From Phialocephala subalpina (lineage: Eukaryota > Ascomycota > Leotiomycetes > Helotiales > Mollisiaceae), in NCBI GenBank assembly GCA_900073065.1, contig FJOG01000016.1:1038461-1102460 (forward strand): a DNA stretch of 64,000 nucleotides. Direction: 5' to 3'. The notes under the pieces are model-generated. The model was not told the DNA's origin, searched no databases, and saw only the letters and a list, made by a program, of their open reading frames with translations. The first letter of the stretch is position 1. Every line of letters starts with the position of its first letter. Of this stretch, positions 11,701 to 24,453 are shown in pieces. Position numbers and translations under genes: made by a program.

Positions 11701-14428
11701 CCGGACGTTGCCCGAATCTTGCCTTCATATGTAACGATCTCCGCGGTTCCCATTTTCTTAACTTGAAATTGGTACGGAGGTACTTGTCGTCCCTTTTATC
11801 CAGCACACCGCGTGAGACAATGCTACTGCGCAACGCCACATGATCAAAGAAGGTCAATGATGGAGTTGTGCAATACGAATTGGGACACCAGCAACTGCTT
11901 TCGGCCACCGCTCCATTGAATAAGATTGCTTTTTGTGAGCCACAACTGTTTCTCTCTCCAAATGTGCCACAGAACAACGATCGCTGCGGCCGCAGTCTCA
12001 ACGGCCTCCACGGCGCAGCATTCCTATTTTCAACATTGTCCCAACCTCCGGAAAGAACCCTACGCCCACGAGGTTCCTTTCCAAGTTTCCCTCCCAATCC
12101 CGAATCTTAGGTCCAGAGTCCAGACCCGACCTCACATCCAACAGGACCTTCACACTTGTTTCCTAAGCCCTTGCCCGCCATTCAGGTCGCTGGACGGAAG
12201 CAGCACTTTAACTTCCGGTATTGAGTTGAATGCTGGAGGGGTCTATAAAAGGAGCAACATAATTCTCCGTAGTTTAACTTCCACAATTCATGCGCTTTCC
12301 GCGTGGAAGCTCAATGAGCCAATGAAGGAAACAAAATAAACTTGCATAAACGGTTCGTAGATCACCTCGTCTCCGACAACCAGCAGAGCTGTTACTCCTT
12401 TGCTCTGACTTTCATCTCAAGTCTCCATGTGCTCAAATTACAGTTCTGCAAGCTGCTGCACAGGAAAGCATCCGTCGCACAACCGTTGATGGTTATCTGC
12501 AGCTTCTTGCATCTCAATCACTTCACCACCTTGCTTGCAATCCATTCTCTTCGCTTGGAGGTTCAGTATCTATACCCGCAGCAAGGTGATAAGACACCCT
12601 TGCAAATACAAGCTTGAAAACCCCACTAGATCTATATAATATACCATGTTCGTAGCGATTGCTAGCCCTGCCGATATCACGACTCAGATATAGGGCCGGC
12701 CAGGATAAGGACAGGCTCAAGGATAAGGACAAGGACAGGCACTTGATCGGCTAGAGTGGAAAAAGCTTAGGCTCGTGTGGAGTTGGGTGTGTTTGATGGT
12801 CAGGGTAGGTGATTGGAACCAAGACTACGGTTCGAAACGAACGAGGGGATTGAAACCGTTTGGTGATGAGGGTCGCCGAAGTTTTCGAATTCTTGAAGTG
12901 TAGGAATTAGAAGTGTGAGTTTAAGTGAGATGGGGATTGCTTCACATTTTGTGACTGCCGGCATATTCATTTGTGGGTAGCCTGAGGGAGGTGACATGAA
13001 GTCACTTCTAAAGTGTGATTGCCAAATTTCTGGGCTTCATGCTGCAGGTACAGTCTGGGCAGCCGAAGGATGGATGATGATTTTCATTTCGAGGGTCTTG
13101 ACTCTTGGGAAGAGGGGAAGGAAGAAGGAAGGTCTGTGGCTGGAATCCATGCGATATGAGCATCTCAATACTTCCTCTGTGCTCTTGCCGACGAGATTAT
13201 CGTCAATGCCTCATTTTGCCAGCTCCAGCTCCCAGGTTCATCTGAATCAATGATTCATCATTCATCTCAGAAACTCTGGTGGGGCATGCAGAATCGGAGA
13301 TGATTTGTATCATAGATCCAACATGAAGGTTCATCTCATCACCGTCCATCTCCGCGTCCCGGTTGCCTTCTGGTTCTGTAGACGAAAATAACGAAAATCA
13401 AACTCGACAAACTCTAATGGGATAAAATTCTACGACTCGTCAAAAAATCCCACGAAACGCGGTCCAAACAAAAGGATGTTTCCATCCACGAGAAAATCCC
13501 AAGTTTCAAACCGTCACTATCACTGCGTCTCAAGATAATCAAAAAGCCTCAGAGCTATATTTATCCAAGCCTTCCGCCAGGTGGTCGGAGTCCGGATCTG
13601 CATCCTGAATAATATATTTCCCTATATTGAAATCGAGAATCAATAAGACGTTTATCGTGAAAGCGATCAATCGTGTTTCGAACTGTGTGAACCTAGGATC
13701 GCTGTCTCTTTACTCCCTTTAGTCAAGTTCTCGTCTTTTGTTCCGTGCGAAAAATGAATTGTAGCTATGGATCGTCGTTCTCAGAATCTGGCTCAATTTT
13801 TTCTTCTGTGCTAATCGATTTGCGAAATTGCGAAAGAGGGGAAGTTGCTGAACGATGTCTGAGAGTCGCCCATCTTGAGCCCTGAGCACAGCGCAGGTGC
13901 GAACGGGTGAATCTCGCAGGTCATTTTTTGAGATGCCAAGATTCAGCTCAAGCTTTAGATGAGGACCCTGCAGGTGTGTGTGTGGGTGCTCGAGCTTTAC
14001 GAATAAAGTTGGTGATTTTCGACTTTTCCAGCCTGTTCGGCCTCAGCACAGGTCTTTTCTCCAAGCTGTCAAGTTTGCTAGTTTTTTTTCTTACTCGGCG
14101 TACATGTTCGAAATGGCCCAAAAGGGACAGAGGTCCGCTGGACGAGTGGTCCACTCCGTCCACTCCCGGGGAGCAAAGTGAAGACTTCTCATCGCGCTAC
14201 GAGCCGCTGTCAAGTGTCGGCGGTTTCACCTTTTTCCAGAACCTTTTCTCCTTCTTCTTTTGGGGTTGTCTTCCTTCTCGTCCCGATTCTTGGAATTTTG
14301 AAGTCTCGAATTCGAAAATGGAGAAATTGATGCGTTTGGGAAACAAGTGAAAAGGCAATAGAGTTCCTCGGAGGTTTGAAAATTGTTCGAGTGGTTTTCT
14401 GAGGTGCGTCCTCGAGACGAGGCGGAGC

Positions 14429-14507
14429 CACGTGACGGCACGTGCAGATGTATCAAGTGTGGGGCTGTTTGGAGTGCGAGGGGACGATGCGACTTCAAAG
14501 TCACGTG
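14429..14507. promoter_or_regulatory. Cluster of three CACGTG boxes
   Basis: The palindromic hexamer CACGTG occurs at 14429-14434, 14439-14444 and 14502-14507, three times in 79 bp. It is the core site of bHLH regulators such as Cbf1- and Pho4-type proteins. The cluster is about 1.1 kb upstream of the aminopeptidase start. Binding is inferred only from the motif. Confidence 0.4.
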
Positions 14508-15436
14508 TCGAAGATATGTCTGATAGGTAACGGAAAACCGCGTGTGTCGGGGCGCTTTCTCATTCCGGAGTAGATATCTAGCAAACGGTGAGTCGAGACA
14601 TTACAGCTGAAGCTTGGGTTCGGTCCGTTTCCTCGTGAGTCTTCTGGCAGTTTCATTTATCAAGAACTTCCCGCACACTACGGTCCTCTTCCTTGACTCG
14701 ATTGCGGTGAATTGGACAGTTTCACACAAGCCGTGCCTCTGAACACAACGGGGCGATAGGGGTACTCATGAACTCTCTAGTTCAGGAGAGTCAGTCGACA
14801 TCTGCCACCAACCGTCGATTCGGGAGTCAGAATCCCAATGCGGTCTCCTGAATCATGGTCGCTAGACCTGTTCTCCTACGACATGCAGTAGCCTACGAAG
14901 GTACACGCACTAGGCCCTTCTGTTCTCATGTGAAGAGAAAATAGAATCCGTTCGCGCCACTAGGCTGACCTAACTGTCGATTCTGTATCTCACAAGAACA
15001 TGAGGGCATTCAAAAAGTCTCACCGCACAGTGCACACCCGCCAAAATATTATATTCAAATGCAGTTTGGGGTCCTCGCAAAGCTTCGGAGAATGCCGTGG
15101 TCGGCCTTTGACGGGTAGTAATAAAGTTAAGGCTTTTGAAAAACAGTATCAAAGCTTTGAGTCTATTTTCGATAAGGTTTGATCGTGAAGCTGTTGCAGC
15201 AAAATTTGACCTTGAGTCAATCGAAGGCTTGGGGAAAATGTCCGCATCGATCGAACAGTTGCCGCGATATGCTTTGGCATGTGAACCTGCCTCTCCGCTT
15301 GATTGAGATCATCTTTTGTTATCAAGGAACTGAAAACGATCAATGTCATACATATGAATACTGTAAAATGTGGAATGTTTGAAGCTGAAGGAGAAGATTG
15401 AGGGAGGAAGTCTCGGAGGTCAGCTTGGCGGGGTAG

Positions 15437-15442
15437 CACGTG
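15437..15442. promoter_or_regulatory. CACGTG box close to the aminopeptidase start
   Basis: A CACGTGATC sequence lies 122 bp upstream of the ATG at 15564. A second CACGTGATC is inside the first coding exon at 15655. A proximal bHLH site fits the distal cluster, but this remains a motif match only. Confidence 0.35.
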
Positions 15443-15563
15443 ATCTTGTGAATTCCGAGCTCCGATGCCTGGCTAGCCTCATTTGGAAGCTACCTTCAAC
15501 ATCAAAAAACACCATCGTACATCAAAATCCTCCTTCAAGGCTGAACAACCCAGAGAACAGTGC

Positions 15564-17904
15564 ATGAATCGCCTCCTCTCGTTCACGCGGACAACCCTCA
15601 CAACATCATTCCACCAAAGAATGCTCGTCCGCACGATGACGACTATCAACATACCACGTGATCCTACAACGCTGAGCAACTATAACAAGTGGAGAACGAA
15701 GCACACAATCGCCGACTTTGCTATTGATTTCAAGAAGCAGAGATTGAGTGGCTCGGTTACCCTGCAGCTTGAATCTATCACGAACAAGGAGTCAGAAGAG
15801 ATCATCCTCGATACGAGCCACCTCGACATCACGGACATTACTGTCAATGGAAGCAAGAGCGAATGGGTGGTCAAGGACCGTTTCGAGCCTTATGGATCTC
15901 CATTGGTAGTAAAGGTGAGTTGCCATCTTGAAGCCCGGAGCTCTATGTTTGGGGTTGGGGGGGTTCAATGTCCCATCACTCATAGGACTTCTACCCCGCT
16001 CTTTGGAATGCATACTGACTCCAACATCAAAGGTGCCAGGAGGGGCAGCAATCGGCTCGATTGTAGCTGTCAAAATTGCTGTCTCGACTACAGATAAGTG
16101 TACTTCACTGCAATGGCTGCCCCCAGCTCAGACTTCCAACAAGAAGTACCCATACATGTTCTCCCAAAGCCAGGCGAACCACAACCGATCTATCTTTCCA
16201 TGCCAAGACACCCCTGATGTGAAGAGTACCTATGATTTCCTTATTCGGTCTCCTCTCCCTGTTATTGCCAGTGGGTTATCTACAGGTGCCAAGAACTTTG
16301 AGCATGGTAAGGACGGCGAAACCGGGACTTTACAGTACACATTTCATCAAGAGATCCCAATTCCATCTTACCTATTCGCCCTAGCCTCCGGAGACATTGC
16401 AACGGCCGCCATTGGTTCTCGATCACTTGTCTCTACAGGTCCAGAGGAGTTGAAAGATGCGAAGTGGGAACTTGAAGAGGACATCGAGAAGTTTATTGAG
16501 ATCGCCGAGAAATTGGTATTTCCATACAAGTGGACCCAATACAATGTCTTGATTCTTCCACCAAGCTTTCCGTATGGCGGCATGGAGAACCCGATCTTCA
16601 CCTTTGCCACGCCAACTATTATCAGTGGTGATAGACAGAATATTGATGTCATTGCTCATGAGTTAAGTCACAGCTGGAGTGGAAATTTGGTAACCAATGC
16701 CAGTTGGGAGCACATGTAAGTATCATCCCTCAATCAGGCTCATCTTTTCAATATCCCAGCTTCGTTTGGACATCTGGAACCCCTTTCCTTATTGGGGCGT
16801 CTTTCTGTTGGGCAAGATTACCTCCTCAACTTCTCGTCATCGAGAACGCTGTCAGTGAAGCGGACTGACTGTTTCAGGTGGATCAACGAGGGATGGACTA
16901 CGTATCTCGAGCGTAGGATTCAAGCCGGGCTCCACGGTGAACCACATAGAGACTTCTCGGCCATCATTGGATGGAAAGCACTTGGTATGCATATCTGTGC
17001 ATCATCTAAGCATTGATTCTGATTTTCTTGCAGAGGACTCCGTGAACCAATTTGGCCATGATCACGAATTCACAAAGCTCGTCATTGATCTCAAAGGCAA
17101 AGACCCTGACGATTCCTTCAGCAGTATTCCTTATGAGAAGGTGAGGTCCCATGCCTCTAGTTTCGAAGCCTATTCACTAACCATGCCAGGGTTTCCACTT
17201 CCTCTACTATCTCGAGAAAGTAGTCGGCAAGCCATCATTCGACAAATTTATCCCTCACTACTTCACCAAATGGTCCCGCAAGTCCCTCGACTCCTACGAC
17301 TTCAAGGCTACATTCCTAGACTTTTTCAAGTCCGACGAAAAGGCCACAAAGGCTCTCGAGGAAGTAGATTGGGATACATGGTTCTATAAGCCCGGTCTCC
17401 CACCCAAGCCAAAGTTCGACACCAGCATGGCGGACGTATGCTACGCCTTGGCCGAGAAATGGGAATCAAAGGTTTGTCCTGCCCAACTTAATAAATATCC
17501 CAGTCTCTGACAGCTATCAGGACTACATCCCAGACCCCTCTGACATCAAAAACTGGACCGCCAACCAAGTAGTCGTCTTCCTCGAAAAAGTGCAAACTTT
17601 CAAAACACCCCTCACACCCACACAATCCCAAAGTATGGGAAAGACGTACTCCTTCGCCACCTCTCGAAACGTCGAAGTCAGCTCTCGATACTTCGGTGTC
17701 GGTCTCGCAGCCAAAGACAAGACTGTCTATCAACCGACCGCTGATCTTTTGGGCAAGGTTGGAAGAATGAAGTTCGTGAGACCGTTGTATAGAAAGTTGA
17801 ATGAGGTAGATAGGGAGTTGGCCGTTAAGACTTTTGAGAAGGATAAGGATTTTTATCATCCGATTTGTAGGCAGTTGGTGGAGAAGGATTTGAAGCTTGT
17901 TTGA
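15564..17904 (+). CDS. LTA4H: Leukotriene A4 hydrolase / M1 zinc aminopeptidase
   Basis: Six exons (15564-15914, 16033-16715, 16878-16984, 17034-17140, 17190-17471, 17521-17904) join in phase to 637 residues, about the usual length for this bifunctional family. It removes N-terminal amino acids from peptides and carries an epoxide-hydrolase activity. Diagnostic sites are GGMEN near residue 298, the zinc motif HELSH at 326-330, and the third zinc ligand in NEGW near 349, with the expected 18-residue spacing. [12 protein letters not shown] and [12 protein letters not shown] are also family signatures. Introns are 118, 162, 49, 50 and 49 bp. ATG 15564 adds a leader rich in R, S and T ([12 protein letters not shown]) that looks mitochondrial. 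In-frame ATGs at 15621 and 15636 would give a cytosolic form starting near [10 protein letters not shown]. The gene converges on the HET gene with only 84 bp between stop codons. Confidence 0.95.
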
Positions 17905-17988
17905 GATGCGAGCATGCGCTTTCGACCGCTCATGGAATGGAAGTGAGCAACTGGACTCTGCGAAAGAAATTGCATTGGCGGGTGCTAG

Positions 17989-20699
17989 CTAAATTATCGT
18001 TATGACAAATTGCTCTTTGCCTGTCTCTGGGTGTATTCTCGTCTCTGCACAATGTTCTCGAGCTGTGCTTGGCCCGAATCCTTCAAGCGCCGCATTGAAT
18101 TCCAGCCAAATGGGATCCATGTTGTCCACAACCAGTTTGAACATACCTATCCTTTCAAACTCGCCTTTTTTGCCCCCTGTTGACCGGAGTATGAGGCCTA
18201 TCAGGAGAGCAATCAACCCCCCGCGCAAAACTAAATTAAACCGCGTGCCCAAAGGGACCAGCTTTACATCTGTGTCTGCAAAATCTTCAATATCAGCCCA
18301 CCCTGAGATCGCAATATCATCGTCCTTGGCTGAGATTATGATATTGCGGAAATTACCATCTATGGTCTTCGCAGATATCATTGCTGAACAACCAAGGGTA
18401 AGGATCCCGCCATTGAGCTGACCGAAAAGATCTGGTCCGGATGGTGAGATCGTCACATCTAGGACGGTAGAGTGTAGCTCGAATCGGTGGGATGTTTTAT
18501 CGATGCGTATCCACCAAACTTCTCCGTCAACAGAAGCCCAAGACCAAGACGGGGGTCGACATAGTGCGTCTTTGAGTCGACACCCTATGATCGAGGATCT
18601 TGAAGTTAGCAAGCTCTTCGACATTCACACGTTGGTAGACACCATTAAAGGATAATTGCGACGAGCTGACAAGTCCGCAAGAATGGGTATACAAAGTTCT
18701 CCTGAACTTACCAGTATTGATTGTCCAACACATCAGTTCTTCGATCCCGGTACGCCACAACCCAGCAACGTACTCGTCACCGCTCACCTTCTGTGCTTCA
18801 CGCGCAATACCTGCCAAAGCCACAAGCTTGTCGGTTTTGTATGTCAACTTGGCCTTGCTGTATAGTTGAATAATTGTCTGCCACTTTTCCCGAAATAATT
18901 GTCGGGGCCGAAGATAGAGAGTGGACGTCCAGTTCCCGTTTACCGGTATTTGATCGGGAAACGATTCACATGCGTCCTTAGTGGAACATTCCCAGAATAG
19001 ATCTCCAAAGCCAAAATGGAGGGTTCGAGGAGCTAAGAGTCGTTCCTGGAGAGTCCAAGCTCTGGATGCAAGAGCTGTACTCGTTATTCCGTCTGAATAC
19101 AGCGTACTGGGTGCGACCGCGTATGTTGGTGTATCGGCAGAAGATGACGTTGATGAAATGCAAACGCCTTGAACATAATCTTGGGCGCGGAGGAACAGGC
19201 CTTTGCTGCCATCTTCGGCGGCAGAAGCGGCGATGTTGATATACGACCCACCGTAAACCGAAGCCATAAGACCAGCCTCCTTCTTCCAATCACTCTTGGA
19301 GTCTAATGATCCAAACATCAAATCAGTTCATTTATGTTTTTGAGATAGAAGAAGATGCAATCGTCGAGACGCCTGTGGATGTCGAATGAATCGAAAATAC
19401 ACGAGTCCTGAAACGATGAATCCAAATCCAAAAGAGATGTTGTTCGAGAACCTAACTTACCCTGAATAATGCAAAGGGAATCTATCCAAATGTACTGAAG
19501 CCCGAGACTACGCGTGACGTTTATGGCGTCCTGGAGGACAACGTCTCCAAGTCAGCTTACTTCTTTCAGAGACATCAGGAGTTATTCGAGAGTCAAATGT
19601 ACGCTTTTGCAGCGAGTAGAGGTCATGGAATGCGCTCAATGGTGGAATGCTCCGGTAAAAGCATACCTGGAAGGTTTTTGTCAGACGAGTAAGGGGTATG
19701 GACTCTTTAAACGAGTCGATTTCTCCAGTTGTGAGTTTGAGAAAGTCTAATCCACCCCAGCAGTGGCTCAAAGTGGCATACAAAACATGGCCGTCGAGAC
19801 TAGCAGACTCTACAAGACGCACATTCTGACTTTGGTGACCATCTGTTTCGATTCCGGATGCGGGTTGGGACCCTAGGAACACTAATCTCGTAGGCATTTT
19901 CCTGCTATCGGCTTTGCAGAGAGGATGGCCTTGGACACATGCTGTGAGCCAGAGTTTCGCCCTATCAATACAATCTACGCTTGGTTGATCACACATCTTG
20001 AATAAGGGCGAGAAGGAATCTGCTGGGATTCGTGAGCTCACTGTTAGCAAATCAAGCTCGGACCCGGACATTGCACGAACCTGACTTGTTGATTGGAAAC
20101 ACACAAGGAATCGCTTTCTGTAAGGACGTCGTTCCCTCGATTGGCCAATAAGTCAATTCAGCAATTAGGGTGAACGCGTAAGTGTTGTAAAGGAACAGCG
20201 TAGTGGGCTTGCCAAGAAGTTGGAGTCTTTTCTCAATCTTGAAGCAGTAATGCAGGTCTATTCCCTGACAAAATAGGCGGCACAGTCGACATCCAGCCTT
20301 GTTTCCCGCCACGAGATATTTGATTCTGGGAAGGTAAGCATGAAAAATTGGTTCCGTGGAATCTCGACCATGATCACGACCTCGATCAGCATTTTGCTCA
20401 AGAAGTCGAGACCACACGTCTGGGAATTTGCGGCATGTTGAACAGTATCCCGCCACTAGCTCTCTCTCGATGCCAGGTACAAGAGCCAGGATCTCCATAT
20501 CAATCTCATCATTGTCCAGTATTTCATCGTGGAGCGTGACGTCCTCATAGTTAGCGTCCTCGAGACAATTGCAATACCAGTTCTCAAGCTCCGCCAACCG
20601 CTGAGCCGTCTGGTCGATTTGTGCTTCTTGCTCGTCATTCTTTCGTGGGCCGGCAGTTTCCACTAATTCAAATCTATCGATATTCGAGGCTCGATCCAT
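17989..20699 (-). CDS. HET-domain (heterokaryon incompatibility) protein
   Basis: Five exons on the minus strand (20699-20081, 20022-19667, 19530-19461, 19302-18712, 18584-17989) give 743 residues in phase. Introns are 58, 136, 158 and 127 bp, with CTAAC branch sites visible in the first and last. The HET domain starts near residue 285 with YATLSHCWGG. It continues over the exon joins as LTRLTKTFQDAI, YIWIDSLCIIQDS and YINIAAS, the standard block order. It is followed by AWTLQERLL and, in the last exon, PPSWSWASVDGEVWW. The N-terminus has paired cysteines (CSTCRKF, CRLCRLF), often seen ahead of fungal HET domains. HET proteins trigger growth arrest or cell death when genetically different hyphae fuse; that role is known for the family and not shown here. 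The start is the first ATG in frame. Confidence 0.93.
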
Positions 20700-22126
20700 A
20701 CTGGGCTTGATCTCGATGTATAGCACTGCTCAGGAGTCACAAGGCTGATGAATTCGATCTTGGTGAGTTCTCCCTAAGATGGATCTCTGCAAGGTAACAA
20801 AGAGGCTCGAGTTGATGGACTCGACTTGAGAAGTGCCATAAGGCTGGCTAGGCTCCAGCGTGCTGTGCATTTCGAAAGCAGACAAATGGGAAACAGGAGA
20901 AGGCTGTGAGGTGCAGGTGCGAACGAAGTGGCTGCTGTCACGTGAAGTCGCTTCGAAGCTCCACCAATTCAAATCACGAAGAAGACGCGACACTCTTCTC
21001 TCCCAACACCTTCCCACGACCACAACCTGGAGAGGACAGCGCACTCTCTGCTATCACAAAGCTATTTTCATACCGCTACACTTAGGTAAAAATCTAATGG
21101 GCAACGAGTCTTAGCACTGATTGGTCACCCACGATGGTTCGTAACCATGCTCCACGACACTCCACCCGACGACGAACAACCAATCCAGCAGAACTACTAT
21201 CGGATTGTCAGAGATTGCTGAAAGAGTGCCATATCACAATGGACAAGAATTGGCACCATGGACCCTTTTGAGGGCTGGAAAGCTGCATTTTTTGGACCAT
21301 CTTCGATCAGCGTTCGAACCAAACTAACTACACTTCATAGAGTTGACAGAACCGACTCTTCCCCTATCCCAGATATACAAACTGCGAATGCGAGACAGTA
21401 AGGAACACAAGAGGTACACGTAAGCGTCTGCGAAGCTCTACGGGCTTGGGAGTGGCTCTTGGGGTGTTGGAGATTTTCGAATGTCTTGGTCCAATACGAG
21501 AATGGTACAGAGGCATAGCTAAACCGGAGACCAAGAAGACTTCGACAGGAATTTTATTCGCCATATATACCGTCTGCGAGACGCACTTCCTGGCGGGCAG
21601 ACGACTCGACATCCAAACGAACACCCATACTGTTCACGCGTTTCTCAACGAGACAGCTTTTCACCACTGGGACTTTGCACAGTTATTTGGGCTAGAGCTA
21701 TCAAGATAAGAGTGATCAGTACAAATCCTCTCGTGGAGGTTGCGAGTCCACTGTCTGGTTTTATAGCCTATATTTTGTCGGAGGTGGATCCAAAGATATT
21801 GGAGAAGAGCAGGAGAGCATCAATTGCTGTCAAGTCCGAGTGGAGTTGGTTATCTGGTTCTCACACATTGTCCTCTGGCCACAGTTTCGGTATCTCTCTA
21901 AAGCATACCTCTCCATCTGGATGGGCGTTGCCCTCTCCATATTAGTTCACATCGTTGGATTGTACATTTTGTGACGATACGGAAATGCCGAGGTCTTATC
22001 ATATCAAATTACGGGCACTTCTTCTCACCCCACTTCCGATGACATGATCACTGATCGGCCAACTCAAGACATCGTGTGATCTCTGTATTGTTTTTGACCA
22101 TCAATCTTTCCTCGGATTGTTGCGCG
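20700..22126. other. Intergenic, no gene seen
   Basis: This is the divergent promoter region between the HET gene and the Zn2Cys6 regulator, 1.4 kb. Short plus-strand frames at 21446-21709 and 21712-21945 have no recognisable domain and no splice logic linking them. Confidence 0.4.
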
Positions 22127-24384
22127 ATGTCTAGCGACAAACCTCGCCGAACGATCAAATTAGAAACGAGATTCGGATCCTCAAGGGAATCCCGAAGCCG
22201 GAAGGACCGTCCTTGCGATGTGTGCCGCCATCGAAAATCGGCATGCGTGATAGCCGTTAAGCCTCCTTGTCTGCATGCCTCGTATATCGTGTCTCCAATC
22301 ATCACTGACATGCAGTGTAGGCAGATTCTGCGAGATCAGAGGACTTCAATGCACCTTTGCATCAAGGCCACGACCAAGACGCCGTGGAGATGCCGCTCCA
22401 TCAGATCAAGGCGATACGCCAATTGAAAATGCCGCTTCATCGGAACAACTCGCATCGACGCCTCAAGATCAGGTGTCACCTCAAGCCTCTCGATTCCCTA
22501 TTCCGCCAGAACCACCAGGACGAGGCACAGATGCCCCCTTTTCATCTTCGCCAAAAACTCCGGCTGAGGCGAACGCCACGAGACCATACAGTCGCCAAAT
22601 GCTATCATTGCAACAACTAACCTCAGAAGCCGAGATCCCGTCAACCACTTATGCTGCGATACCTACTCGACCTCAAGCTCAAGATGCCGAACCTCATGTC
22701 CATTATGAATGGGAGGAAGCACGACTCAAGAATTCCTTAGAGCGAGGAAAAAACGTCACTGCACACTTCGTCGGCATCTCTGGAGAACAAGATACCAACT
22801 TATTCGCCTCGATTCGCTATAATGTCTTGAATGAAACCAGATTCATAGATTTCAACATCCGTATGGTATACGAGGGTGACTCAGATCAAGGCACACCACC
22901 TGTTCACTTTTCAATCGTCAATGATACCTTTCCGGAACGAGACAAGAAAGCAAAAATACTTGCTTCAGACGCTATCGAATCTCATGTCAGAGGACACGGG
23001 GATGCGTTGTTGCGACTGTATTTCCGCTTCGTTCATCCGATATTTCCTGTCCTTTCGAAAGCTCACATCATGAATGAGTATGCAACTGATAAGCTCGCCA
23101 TTCCTGCGTCTCTCAGAGGTGTGATATATGGACTCGGTTGCGCTTTATGGACACAAGATCCAGCACTGAAGCATGCCCCACCCATCTCTCAATCGGAGTT
23201 GTTCGAGCATGCTCATGCAGCGCTGAATCGAGAATTAGACTCTCCGAAATTGGCAACGCTGCAAACATGTCTTCTCATTTTGCACGAGCAACCGGACGCC
23301 AGCGGCACGACCGAAAGCCCAAGAATATGGACTCTCGCATGTCAGGCTACGGGCTGTGCTCAGAGCGTTGGGTTGCATCAAGACCCCACGAATTGGAAGA
23401 TTCCACACTGGGAGAAGAAGCTTCGAAAGAAATTATGGTGGGCGACGTATGTGACTGATCTGTGGACATCGATTTGCCATGGTCAAACCCCACATATCGT
23501 GGATGGGACGTGGGATACTTCAGATCTGGACATAAATGATCTGATGTCCGATGAGGACGTTGCAGGTGTGCCAGGGGAGCAGCTTTTGGCTGAGCAGGAT
23601 CGAACTTTTGATCCTGATAGCGGAATTCGGTTCTTGGAACTTGTTAGAGCGACCAAGACCTTGAGCGGCATCGTTGGTAATGCCTTGTGAGTATTCTTCA
23701 CGTGAAAGTGGTGACTTTCGCTAAGCATTGTCCAGCACACTCTCAGGCTACAAACAAGCCATCCAGAAAACCGACATCACAGCCCGAGAAGCCCAAATCT
23801 GGAAATGCAAAATCTCAGTCGACCAGTCATTACTACTTATCCCCCGTTCCCTAACAATGGATCATCCAGGCACCCCTCAGTCGCCAAACATGAACGCACA
23901 TCTCCATCTTGGAATCTTCGCATTAAAATTCCTCATCTACAGAGCATTGATGTCACCCGCTACACCCGAAAGCAAACAAAATCCAGCGAGTCGGCTATGT
24001 TACTACTATAATGAGGCGCTGGCGGAGGGAGAGGCGCTTATGAGGTTTATGGGGAAGCTGATGGGGGTGGATTTGCATGTGTTCTGGCCGAGACGTACAC
24101 TCCACTTCCTCCCTTAAGTCAAATTTCAATACTGACAATATGCAGATAGCCGTACAAATCTCATCTTGGCAGGAAATCATCTCATCTATCTCTTTTTTTG
24201 CGCGTCAACAGAAGCACAAGTTGCGAAAGCGTATAGTATGCTAGAGAAATATCGAGATATTTTGAGGGAGATGGCAAAGAGCGCGGACTGGAGTACGATT
24301 GGGCTCATCCGTCCCTCACTTCTTCGCACAGAGTCATTTTTTCATGGCGCTGCGGAAGGGATCAAGAAGGCTGGGCGGCCTTGA
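22127..24384 (+). CDS. Zn(II)2Cys6 transcription factor
   Basis: Four exons (22127-22268, 22321-23686, 23736-24094, 24146-24384) give 701 residues in phase. The binuclear zinc cluster lies near residues 31-60: CDVCRHRKSAC is followed by a cysteine created exactly at the first splice junction, then FCEIRGLQC, completing six cysteines. Basic residues precede the cluster (RESRSRKDRP). The middle region matches the fungal-specific regulatory domain, with LRLYFRFVHPIFPVL, ACQATGCAQSVGLHQD and KKLWWATYVTDLW. Introns are 52, 49 and 51 bp. The product is a nuclear DNA-binding regulator. Its target is unknown, but the neighbouring broken oxygenase and the NCS1 permease beyond the NLR suggest a local pathway regulator. 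It converges on the oxygenase relic with about 70 bp between them. Confidence 0.93.
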
Positions 24385-24453
24385 TTTTTGTATTCATGTA
24401 TCATACGAACCTTATTTGATGTCATTATGGTATATATACAACTTTCTTCCATC

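Larger units (their letters stand above)
8799..15563. other. Long gene-poor interval between divergent genes
   Basis: About 6.8 kb between the Uds1-like gene (minus) and the aminopeptidase gene (plus). Open frames here are short, overlap in all frames and show no family similarity. The longest are a 157-codon minus frame at 8920-9393 and a plus frame at 13907-14350. The composition is balanced, not the AT-rich pattern of RIP-mutated repeats. A TATA-like TCTATAAAAG lies near 12240. A short purine-rich direct repeat (AGGATAAGGACAGG and variants) is at about 12700-12740. CACGTG boxes cluster near 14.4-14.5 kb. It may hold extended promoters, long 5' leaders or noncoding transcripts; none can be called from sequence. 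Confidence 0.4.

Noticed and set aside
12699..12740. Short purine-rich direct repeat
   Set aside because: It is only about 40 bp, imperfect, with too few copies for a minisatellite of interest.
13907..14350. 147-codon plus-strand frame
   Set aside because: Composition is low-complexity (runs of F, S and L), with no recognised domain, and minus-strand frames overlap it fully.
14800..14900. Possible tRNA from GTCGATTCGGG and nearby pairing
   Set aside because: No acceptor stem, D-arm or anticodon arm of proper size could be built. No tRNA was found elsewhere in the window.
21446..21945. Two plus-strand frames before the Zn2Cys6 gene
   Set aside because: No conserved domain and no splice connection. 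The real start of the regulator at 22127 does not need them.
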